From: an uncultured Campylobacter sp.
Lineage (GTDB): Bacteria > Campylobacterota > Campylobacteria > Campylobacterales > Campylobacteraceae
Length of the DNA: 8,395 nucleotides
Direction: 5' to 3'
NCBI RefSeq assembly: GCF_937997595.1
Contig: NZ_CALKTS010000060.1
Span: forward strand, 1-8,395
Of the stretch, positions 1 through 5,322 are shown piece by piece. The position numbers and the translations under genes were made by a program. Numbering within the stretch: the stretch's first letter is position 1; each line of letters starts with the position of its first letter. The notes below the pieces were generated by a model, which was not told the DNA's origin, did no database searches, and worked only from the letters and a program-made list of their open reading frames with translations.

Positions 1-90
1 GAGGTGCTCGCGCTACGCTTGGGTGGCGCTTCCGTGCTCGAGATCAAACAGATCGAGCTAAAAAAGGAGATCGTGCTGGAAATTTCATAA
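1..90 (+). CDS. C-terminal end of an unidentified protein (partial)
   Basis: The first 29 codons of the window are open in frame 1 and end in TAA at 88-90. They encode EVLALRLGGASVLEIKQIE followed by a Lys/Glu/Val/Ile-rich tail. The codon choice (GAG, CTC, ATC) is coding-like, and the AAATTT-dense composition of the following non-coding DNA begins only after the stop. The piece is too short to assign a family. The start lies left of the window. It is on the same strand as the permease gene at 976, but almost 900 bp separate them, so they are unlikely to share an operon. Confidence 0.6.
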   Translation, partial: EVLALRLGGASVLEIKQIELKKEIVLEIS

Positions 91-547
91 GGTGCAAAAT
101 CCGCTCGGAGAAATTTACGATAAATTTTGCAGGTCTAATGCGAATTTTTGCGTAAAATTTAGCTCGTAAAAATTTGCCGTGAGTTCAAATCCCGCCCCGC
201 ATCCAAAGCAGTTCTGCTTGGAGAAATTTGCGGACGGAATTTCGGCGTGAGGATTTGTGGCGGCTTCTTAGTCTTTTGGCACTCTTTTGGCGGGCTTTGA
301 ACGAGCTTTTGGCGGCGGAATTTCGCTGCAATGATTTCGCGGAGAAATTTGCACTCTTTGCGTTTGCGTGCACTTTACGTAAAATTTTACTGCGATCTTG
401 TTGTGACTCGCCGCGATTTTGAGCTGGTTTTGCAATGGTTTTTAGAATACAAAACGCGGAAATTTGCCGCAGAATTTTGTCTAAAATTTTACTTTGCAGG
501 ATTTTGCCGTATGAAATTTCGTCGCGATAGAATTCCGTCGAAATTTA

Positions 548-574
548 ATCGCGGCAAAAATACTGCGCCGCGAT
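548..574. repeat. Perfect 8-bp inverted repeat
   Basis: ATCGCGGC at 548-555 is exactly complementary to GCCGCGAT at 567-574, with an 11-nt A-rich loop. There is no run of T after either arm, so a terminator role is not supported. It lies in non-coding DNA between the gene ending at 90 and the permease at 976. Confidence 0.5.
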
Positions 575-615
575 CTAAACGTAAAATTTTATCTCAAATT
601 TGCGCTAAACCGCCA

Positions 616-660
616 CAGTCTAGACGCAGAATTTCGATCTAAAATTCTACCGCCAGACTG
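616..660. repeat. Nested inverted repeat (two-part hairpin)
   Basis: Outer arms CAGTCT (616-621) and AGACTG (655-660) enclose inner arms AGAATTT (628-634) and AAATTCT (642-648). The result is a 6-bp stem, a symmetric 6/6-nt internal loop, a 7-bp stem and a 7-nt loop. The symmetry suggests a transcribed structure or a decayed palindromic element. No T tail is present. Confidence 0.5.
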
Positions 661-694
661 CAATGCGAACAAACACAGGCGGGCTGATTTGCAT

Positions 695-936
695 AAAATT
701 TCAAGCCGAAATTCCACGCCTTAAAATCTCGTAAATTTTAAAATTTTGCAAATCGCGCGCTGAAATTTCGAGCCAAAATTCTGCTTGTAAACTTTCAAGC
801 CAAGCCGACTCCAGATAAAATTTCAAACCAAAATTTGGGGCATAAATTTCAAACCGAAATCCCGCGATCAAAATTCCCTGCCTCAAAATCCCGCTCTCAA
901 AGCCAAAATTCCGCAAATTTATCAAGCTTTAAATTT
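695..936. repeat. Decayed tandem repeat field, ~13-bp unit
   Basis: Variants of AAAATTTCAARCC recur at roughly 12-15-bp steps. AAATTT/AAATTC/AAATCC cores begin near 696, 709, 763, 776, 818, 831, 845, 857, 871, 886 and 906. The best-preserved stretch is 817-890, with cores followed by CAAACC, GGGGC, CAAACCG, CCCGCG and CCCTGCC. Units are too diverged and variable in length for a young microsatellite. The array sits immediately upstream of the TSUP permease gene. Confidence 0.5.
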
Positions 937-942
937 TAAAGC

Positions 943-948
943 TATAAA
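943..948 (+). promoter_or_regulatory. Possible -10 box for the TSUP permease gene
   Basis: TATAAA at 943-948 lies 27 bp upstream of the start codon and would give a leader of about 20 nt carrying the AAGGA ribosome-binding site at 965-969. No -35 box is visible, as is usual for sigma-70 promoters in Campylobacter. The AT-rich surroundings make this a weak call. Confidence 0.3.
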
Positions 949-975
949 CTTCGCTTCAAATTTTAAGGATCAAAA

Positions 976-1707
976 ATGCTAGAACTCCCCTTTGTCGGCG
1001 TCGTCGTGGGCTTCATATCGGGCTTTTTCGGTATCGGTGGCGGCACGGTCGTAATGCCCGTGATGATGGCTCTGGGATACGACGTCAAGACCGCCGCGGG
1101 CATCTCGGTGATGCAGATGTTCATCGTCTCGCTTTTCGGCTCATATCTGAACTACCGCGCGGGCAGACTCCGCCTAGATAGCGGTATCGCGGTGGGGCTC
1201 GGAGGGCTGTGCGGCGCGAGCATATCGGGCTTCATCGTAAAATACTCGCCAGAAATCGTGCTTGAGATCGGTCTTCTGCTGACGCTTGCGATCTCATTTC
1301 TTAAACTCTTTAGCACGAACGTAACAAGCGACGGCAACGCCGATCCCCACGGCGCGGTGCTGTTTTTCATCGGCTTTGCTATCGGCGCGATCGCGCTTAG
1401 CATGGGCGTGGGCGGCGCGGTATTTCTAACGCCCGTATTGGTCGGATTTTTGGGCGTCGATATCAAAAGAGCGGTCTGTATGGGGCTATTTTTCATCGTT
1501 TTCGGCTCATTTAGCGCGCTTTTGAGCCTTTCGTACAACGGCCACGTAGATTACGAACGCGGCGCGCTGCTAGCCGTGGGCGGGCTTTTGGGCGTGTATT
1601 TCGGCACCTCTCAGGCTCGCCGTGCAAAGCGCGAAACGCAGAAAAAATGGCTGCTCGTCCTCTACGTCGTGCTATTTGCGCTGGCGCTAAAAAAGGTGCT
1701 GCAGTAG
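976..1707 (+). CDS. TSUP family (TauE/SafE-type) membrane permease
   Basis: The 243-residue product is a polytopic inner-membrane protein of the TSUP family, whose members move sulfite, sulfonates or related anions. It shows the two-fold repeat of the family. The first half opens with GFISGFFGIGGGTVVMPVM (residues 12-30), and the second has GFAIGAIALSMGVGGAVFLTP (about 133-153). Each carries the GxGG loop followed by a Pro-containing helix. About seven to eight hydrophobic helices can be drawn, with a charged C-terminal segment (RRAKRETQKK, 215-224) before the last one. The length matches the shorter TSUP members. ATG at 976 follows AAGGA (965-969) at a 6-nt spacing. The real substrate cannot be read from sequence: no sulfur gene is adjacent, and the next + strand gene exports fluoride. 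Confidence 0.88.
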   Translation: MLELPFVGVVVGFISGFFGIGGGTVVMPVMMALGYDVKTAAGISVMQMFIVSLFGSYLNYRAGRLRLDSGIAVGLGGLCGASISGFIVKYSPEIVLEIGLLLTLAISFLKLFSTNVTSDGNADPHGAVLFFIGFAIGAIALSMGVGGAVFLTPVLVGFLGVDIKRAVCMGLFFIVFGSFSALLSLSYNGHVDYERGALLAVGGLLGVYFGTSQARRAKRETQKKWLLVLYVVLFALALKKVLQ

Positions 1708-1728
1708 TGCCTGCTGTAGTAGCACTGC
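1704..1728 (+). terminator. Weak hairpin at the end of the TSUP gene
   Basis: AGTGC at 1706-1710 pairs with GCACT at 1722-1726, extended by T1705·G1727 and G1704-C1728, with an 11-nt loop. It overlaps the stop codon and is followed by GGACGATTTTG, which is only mildly T-rich. An alternative fold uses GTGCT (1696-1700) and AGCAC (1721-1725). It may terminate transcription, but the evidence is thin. Confidence 0.25.
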
Positions 1729-1981
1729 GGACGATTTTGCCACGCTACGTTTTGCCCTTGCCTCGGTTTTGCTACAAGCGCGGTTTAAGCGTTCGCGCTG
1801 TTTTGCTACGTCGCCCTTTTATATCTCTTGGTTTGCTTCGTTGCCTCTTGCACTATGCGCGTTTGGTCGCCGTCTTGCGGCGGCGCGTAAAACGTCGCGT
1901 TTCGTCGCGCAAGTAAAATTTTAAAATGAAATTTCAAAAGGTGCGAGCAAATTTTAAAAGCGGAATTTTAACTAACCGCGT

Positions 1982-1987
1982 TAAAAT
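1982..1987 (+). promoter_or_regulatory. Possible -10 box for crcB
   Basis: TAAAAT at 1982-1987 stands 75 bp upstream of the crcB start, just where the leader leaves GC-rich sequence. Transcription starting near 1994 would place the 2004-2032 hairpin close to the RNA 5' end. No -35 box is visible. Other AT-rich words nearby could serve equally well. Confidence 0.25.
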
Positions 1988-2003
1988 AGCGAAGTTGCAC
2001 ATC

Positions 2004-2032
2004 TTTCGTCCTATGGAGGCTAGATGGCGAAA
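2004..2032 (+). promoter_or_regulatory. Hairpin with embedded mini-ORF in the crcB leader
   Basis: TTTCGTC (2004-2010) pairs with GGCGAAA (2026-2032) over 7 bp with one U·G pair. CTA (2011-2013) pairs with TAG (2021-2023), leaving a 2-nt bulge and a 7-nt loop, TGGAGGC. The loop displays a Shine-Dalgarno-like GGAGG (2015-2019). Four bases later an ATG opens a three-codon frame, Met-Ala-Lys-stop (2024-2035), in the same frame as crcB. The structure could regulate crcB. It does not match the known fluoride riboswitch consensus as I remember it. Confidence 0.35.
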
Positions 2033-2050
2033 TAAAATTTACAAATTTTA

Positions 2051-2056
2051 AAAGGA
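2051..2056 (+). promoter_or_regulatory. Ribosome-binding site deciding the TTG start of crcB
   Basis: AAAGGA at 2051-2056 ends 6 nt before TTG at 2063. In-frame upstream codons hit TAA at 2033, and no ATG or GTG lies between, so TTG is the likely start. It also gives the usual N-terminus of the family. Confidence 0.65.
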
Positions 2057-2062
2057 CTTGGA

Positions 2063-2443
2063 TTGACGAACTTGATTTTAGCGGGGCTAGGCGGCTGTGT
2101 AGGCGCGATGGCGCGAGTAGGCCTAAGTGGAGCGATCGCGCGCGCAATGGATCGCGCCGGGTTTTGGAGTGCGTTTCCGATCGCTACTTTTTGCGTGAAT
2201 GCGCTGGGAAGCCTGCTGATAGGGTTTTTACTCGCGCTAAATTTAACGCAGAGCCTGCGGGTATTTTTTATCGCAGGCGCACTGGGCGGCTTTACGACAT
2301 TTTCTACGTTCAGCTACGATACGCTGCAATTATTGCTGGCGCGAGAATTTGCTATCGGTGTGCTAAACGCGGTCTTAAGCGTATGCGCCTGTATGCTTTT
2401 TTGCTACGCTGGGCTGCTCGCGGGCAGAGCGCTTGCAGGCTAG
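2063..2443 (+). CDS. crcB: Fluoride ion channel CrcB/Fluc
   Basis: The 126-residue product is a Fluc-type fluoride channel, which lets fluoride leave the cytoplasm. It works as a dual-topology antiparallel dimer in the inner membrane. Four helices are visible (about 3-25, 37-60, 66-88, 97-122). Family marks are GLGGCVGAMARVGLS near the N-terminus, the conserved Asn46 in NALGSLLIGF, and the signature GGFTTFSTFS (75-84). In the signature, the mid-helix break of helix 3 binds the central Na+ and Phe80/Phe83 correspond to the phenylalanine box. The length is standard and all key residues are present, so the channel should be functional. It is a single-copy gene here, consistent with a homodimer. 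It starts at TTG behind AAAGGA. The leader carries an unexplained hairpin. Confidence 0.95.
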   Translation: MTNLILAGLGGCVGAMARVGLSGAIARAMDRAGFWSAFPIATFCVNALGSLLIGFLLALNLTQSLRVFFIAGALGGFTTFSTFSYDTLQLLLAREFAIGVLNAVLSVCACMLFCYAGLLAGRALAG

Positions 2444-2550
2444 CCGTGGAGCACGTGAGCTTTAAATTTAAATCGTCTCTATGTTTGCGCTTTTAAATCA
2501 AAATTTATTGAAAGTGCCTGCGCTACGGAATTTTATCGCGCGCATATGCT

Positions 2551-2629
2551 GCAAAATCTGCGAGCGATGGGCACAATCCCACATGCCGTGCAGTTTTGCG
2601 AAAGGGCGCGCAGCAAGTAGTTTCGCAAA
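2551..2629. repeat. Two overlapping, mutually exclusive hairpins
   Basis: GCAAAATCTGC (2551-2561) pairs with GCAGTTTTGC (2590-2599) with one bulged base, enclosing a small inner stem TGGG/CCCA (2568-2571 and 2578-2581). TTTGCGAAA (2595-2603) pairs perfectly with TTTCGCAAA (2621-2629) around a 17-nt loop. The two share bases 2595-2599, so only one can form at a time. No T tail follows. Confidence 0.45.
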
Positions 2630-2650
2630 GTGCAATATCAAGCAGGAATT

Positions 2651-2698
2651 ATAAGGCGAGCAAATCGTAAGACGAGCGAAAAGCAAAGCGAGCAAGAG
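2651..2698. repeat. Three-copy degenerate 16-bp tandem repeat
   Basis: Units at 2651-2666, 2667-2682 and 2683-2698 share the pattern RYAARRCGAGCRAAN. The CGAGC core falls at 2657, 2673 and 2689, exactly 16 bp apart. The period is not a multiple of three, which argues against a coding repeat. Confidence 0.55.
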
Positions 2699-2935
2699 GA
2701 ATTGTAGCTAAATAATTGTGCTCGGCGTCGGGCAGGCTGGCAAAATCCAGATAAATTTGAAATTTGCGTGCATTCTCTGCGTATCTTGTTTACCGCAGCT
2801 TTGTAAAATTTCGCTATCTTGCGCCTAGTTATCGCGACGCCCTAAAAATTTAGCTGTCTTGGCGCGGATAAAATAAACTTAAGCCGTGCGATAAATTTTA
2901 AAAGCTCCGCGGGCAAATTTTAAAGCTTGAAGCTT

Positions 2936-2951
2936 AGAATTTTAAAATTCT
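2936..2951. repeat. Perfect 16-nt AT-rich palindrome
   Basis: AGAATTTTAAAATTCT reads the same on both strands. It directly follows a second palindromic element, AAGCTT-G-AAGCTT (2923-2935). Both lie about 80-110 bp past the stop of the minus-strand gene ending at 3031. They could act as 3'-end structures for that transcript, though the composition of this DNA makes such palindromes easy to obtain by chance. Confidence 0.4.
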
Positions 2952-3030
2952 CACGTAAATTTTAGAAGTTAAATTAAAGCGCGCCGAAATCACGATCTTA
3001 TGTGTCAAATCCTGCAGCACTATCTTAGAT

Positions 3031-4188
3031 TTATCGCAAGCGACTGCGAGCCCTCTTAATTTCATTTCTGCAAATTTCATTGACCTGTTCGCCCTCGCTA
3101 TTTCGCAAGATAACCTCGTAGTCCGTGATTTCGCGATCTTTGTTATACCCCTTGATATATCTGAATCTCGATAAAACTATTTTAAAGGATTCCACATCGT
3201 CTAAAGTATACTTATCGCCGAGCTTGACGTAGTCAAAATTACTACTAGTAAGCATATGAAAATTGCTAAATTTTTGCTTTAAATTTAGCGTATAAATTGC
3301 CGTATGAGGCGTATCGTTATCGCAGCGATTAAATTCGCTTTCATCGAAGGCAAGCGCGAGGCAAATTTCATCTCCGCAGATAACCTTGATATCCTTGGCG
3401 CTGCTGTTTATACGCATGGTCTGCCGCCAGCCCTCGCTTTTAATCTCAAAGATATTGCGAGCGAGCTTTTTGGCTATTTCATCTCCGACATAACCTTCAG
3501 CTTCAGATTTATAAGCTGGGCCGAGCGCAGAGTAGTTCTGCTTTTGCGGAAAATCCGCAAGCGGAGTTTGAAGCTCGCTTATAGCGTTTAAATTTTCCTC
3601 GGTGCCTTGCGGAGCTGCAAAAGATGTGCCCCTCATAGAGTGTAGATTAAAGAAACCGATAAATTTCCTCACGACCTTATGCGCCGTTTGAGAAAATATC
3701 TTGGCTTCATTTTCAAAAAGCGAAATATCGTAGATGCCGTAGCTATAATATCCAAGCTTTCTACTTACCCACCTTTCGTCCGGCGAACGATCGATCTCGT
3801 GGTATCCATAGTAGCGCTCTGGCATATCTTTTTGTAGCAAAAAGTCGTCGCTATCGCTGTCCCCATACCTAAGCCAGACCCCAAAATCGTCCTTAATGTA
3901 TAGATAATCAAACTTCGCACCTCCTGCGAATTTTTTCTCGCCTAGCCAAAATACGGGTCTTTTTTCTAGGCTCGGCAGAGCGGCGACGGGAGGCAAATTT
4001 TGTAGCTCTTTTTCAAATTTTTCATCGATATAATCGCAAGCGCTAGTGGGCATACTAGGATCGCAACCTTCGGGCGTATCGGATGAAAAAAGCAAATTTA
4101 AAATCACAAATATATACAGCACAAAAAGCACGCATGCAACGCTCACGACCAAGGCGGTAATTTTTAAAATTTTTATAAAAGTTTTCAT
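3031..4188 (-). CDS. Membrane-anchored periplasmic protein of unknown function
   Basis: I do not recognise the family of this 385-residue protein. One hydrophobic helix (about residues 10-34) follows a short Lys-rich start (MKTFIKILK), which predicts an uncleaved anchor with the rest in the periplasm. A Cys pair follows the helix (GCDPSMPTSAC, Cys42 and Cys51), and another occurs in VICGDEIC, so disulfides are possible. The remainder is polar and aromatic-rich (YYGYHEIDRSPDERW, LGYYSYGIYD) and ends in a basic tail. ATG at 4188 is set by an in-frame TAA four codons upstream. The nearest GAGG lies 12 nt away, which is a weak site. It is the last gene of the minus-strand group, 68 bp after the glycosidase-like gene. 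Its lower GC content compared with that neighbour could mean a separate origin. Confidence 0.75.
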   Translation of the reverse strand: MKTFIKILKITALVVSVACVLFVLYIFVILNLLFSSDTPEGCDPSMPTSACDYIDEKFEKELQNLPPVAALPSLEKRPVFWLGEKKFAGGAKFDYLYIKDDFGVWLRYGDSDSDDFLLQKDMPERYYGYHEIDRSPDERWVSRKLGYYSYGIYDISLFENEAKIFSQTAHKVVRKFIGFFNLHSMRGTSFAAPQGTEENLNAISELQTPLADFPQKQNYSALGPAYKSEAEGYVGDEIAKKLARNIFEIKSEGWRQTMRINSSAKDIKVICGDEICLALAFDESEFNRCDNDTPHTAIYTLNLKQKFSNFHMLTSSNFDYVKLGDKYTLDDVESFKIVLSRFRYIKGYNKDREITDYEVILRNSEGEQVNEICRNEIKRARSRLR

Positions 4189-4256
4189 ATCTAAATTTTA
4201 CCTCGTTGCACTTAAAAATCGTAAAATTTCGCTTTAAATTTGAAATCCTCCGCGTA

Positions 4257-5246
4257 TTATCTGTACGCTTCGCCTATTGCTTCACTAAGGCTTTTTAGCA
4301 GCTCGTTCGCGGCTTCCGTCTTATCGCGTGCGCCGCGATTTTTGCCGTTTGAAGCGCCGGGTCCCGCCCCGCTTACGCAGTCTTGCACGAAATACCACCA
4401 AAAATACCCGCCCACGTAGTTTTTCACGTAGCGCGGCATCGTATAATACCACCTCATCATCGCCTTCTTGCTCGCCTGCGTGGCGTCCGCCGCCGTGTTT
4501 CCGCACTCTCCGATGCCAAGCTTTGAGGCGGGAAAGGCGCTTTGCAGATCGGTAAAAATTTCGCTCCAATCAGGCTCAAAGCCCTCGTTATCGTCCTCGT
4601 AGTAGCTTACGAAAAGATAATCCAGCCCCTCTTTCATATATTGCGGCACGAATTTTCGCAGCCACTCGCGCATTTCTATTTTTTGTACTCCGCTCGGAGT
4701 ATAATACGCCGTCAGCGCCGTCTTGGCGCCCTTTTTGTGGATGAGCTCGAATGCCGCGATCATCTTGGCGGCAATGAAATTCGCATCATCCCCGAGCCAG
4801 CCCTCGCCGTTTATTTCGTTGCCAATCTCCCAGATCGTGACGTAGGGCGCGAGCGCGGCGAAGGCGTCCGCGAACTTCTTTTCGTAACTTTTCACGCTTT
4901 TGTACGAACTCATCTCGTAGGAGTCCACGGGGCAGGCCATCACGTACGAAACCTCGCTAAGTCGCCTAAAAAGAGGCTCATACTCGCGCGAGCTAATTTC
5001 TTTTGACATAACGACGCGCACGGTCGGCTTTACGGGTAGGGCTTGCAGGGCGCGCACGATGCTCTGCAGCTTCGCGCCAGAGGTGTCTTGTGCGTCCTCG
5101 TACCAGCCGTCGTCGATCGTAACGCCCCAGATGAAGTCAGATTTAAAATTTTGTTTTGAAATTTTATTTGGATTTTCGCCGTAAAGTACGCCGTAAAATA
5201 GCGCCCCGCAAAACAGCGCAAGAAATATGTGTTTGAAATAGACCAC
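4257..5246 (-). CDS. Secreted TIM-barrel glycosidase-like protein
   Basis: The 329-residue product has a signal peptide (MVYFKHIFLALFCGALFYGVLYG, 1-23) and then a domain resembling clan GH-A glycoside hydrolases. WEIGNEINGEGW (139-150) matches the end of strand 4, with Glu144 as candidate acid/base after Asn143. KLGIGECG (242-249) matches the end of strand 7, with Glu247 as candidate nucleophile. The aromatic stretch YFWWYF (281-286) matches a strand-8 position near the sugar site. The N-terminal strand (IWGVTIDDGWY) and the helix/strand alternation fit a barrel. Substrate is unknown. The start is GTG at 5246, preceded at 6 nt by AAGGAG (5253-5258). It lies 76 bp after the membrane-protein gene and 68 bp before the anchored protein, so co-transcription is likely. 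It could instead be a non-catalytic barrel protein; both Glu residues argue against that. Confidence 0.75.
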   Translation of the reverse strand: MVYFKHIFLALFCGALFYGVLYGENPNKISKQNFKSDFIWGVTIDDGWYEDAQDTSGAKLQSIVRALQALPVKPTVRVVMSKEISSREYEPLFRRLSEVSYVMACPVDSYEMSSYKSVKSYEKKFADAFAALAPYVTIWEIGNEINGEGWLGDDANFIAAKMIAAFELIHKKGAKTALTAYYTPSGVQKIEMREWLRKFVPQYMKEGLDYLFVSYYEDDNEGFEPDWSEIFTDLQSAFPASKLGIGECGNTAADATQASKKAMMRWYYTMPRYVKNYVGGYFWWYFVQDCVSGAGPGASNGKNRGARDKTEAANELLKSLSEAIGEAYR

Positions 5247-5322
5247 GGCTTGCTCCTTGATTTTAAATTTTAAAAATTTAGCTCTTTGCTGGTCTTTTCA
5301 CAACCGATCAAGCAATCAAAAT

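Larger units (their letters stand above)
91..975. other. Long non-coding, AAATTT-rich repeat region
   Basis: About 885 bp without a credible gene. The open frames here (for example a 103-codon frame at 331-642) encode monotonous Lys/Phe/Arg-rich peptides dictated by the AAATTT word, and none has a good ribosome-binding site. The region contains a tRNA-like 3' end near 182-205, hairpins at 203-221, 548-574 and 616-660, and from about 695 a degenerate 13-bp repeat field. A weak promoter and Shine-Dalgarno site for the next gene lie at its right end. I see no transposase or protein remnant. Confidence 0.6.
1708..2062. other. Repetitive non-coding leader between the permease gene and crcB
   Basis: About 355 bp. 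The left half repeats TTTTGCYAC (1735-1743, 1767-1775, 1801-1809) and TTTTGCCC (1750-1757) in GC-rich DNA. The right half, from about 1915, switches abruptly to AAATTT-rich sequence and carries the crcB leader: a possible promoter, a hairpin, a three-codon open frame and the ribosome-binding site. No protein of recognisable family is encoded. Confidence 0.5.
2444..3030. other. Structured non-coding region between convergent genes
   Basis: About 587 bp separate crcB (+) from the minus-strand gene ending at 3031. It holds overlapping hairpin arms at 2551-2629, a 16-bp tandem repeat at 2651-2698, a spaced direct repeat at 2805-2865, and AT palindromes at 2923-2935 and 2936-2951. A 65-codon minus-strand frame (2498-2695) exists but has no family resemblance and overlaps these repeats, so I do not call it. 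No clear terminator with a T run is seen for either flanking gene. Confidence 0.5.

Noticed and set aside
331..642. 103-codon + strand open frame in the left gene-free region
   Set aside because: The peptide is a monotonous Lys/Arg/Phe mixture produced by AAATTT-type words. There is no ribosome-binding site, it overlaps hairpins, and no family resemblance is seen.
701..925. 74-codon minus-strand open frame
   Set aside because: It is the translation of the 13-bp repeat field (repeated GFxxE/FxxKF patterns) and has no plausible start signal.
695..936. CRISPR array
   Set aside because: The repeat unit is about 13 bp, degenerate, with no spacers of constant length and no cas genes nearby.
1915..2062. 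Fluoride (crcB) riboswitch upstream of crcB
   Set aside because: The GATGGCG piece at 2023-2029 recalls part of the motif, but the surrounding stem and pseudoknot pattern is missing by eye. A covariance search would be decisive.
2498..2695. 65-codon minus-strand open frame next to crcB
   Set aside because: It overlaps a 16-bp tandem repeat whose period is not a multiple of three, along with competing hairpins. The protein has no recognisable features.
4321..5006. Several open frames opposite or overlapping the glycosidase-like gene (for example 4542-5006 +, 4321-4569 -)
   Set aside because: They are shadow frames of the GC-rich 329-codon gene, which has a signal peptide, catalytic motifs and a good ribosome-binding site.
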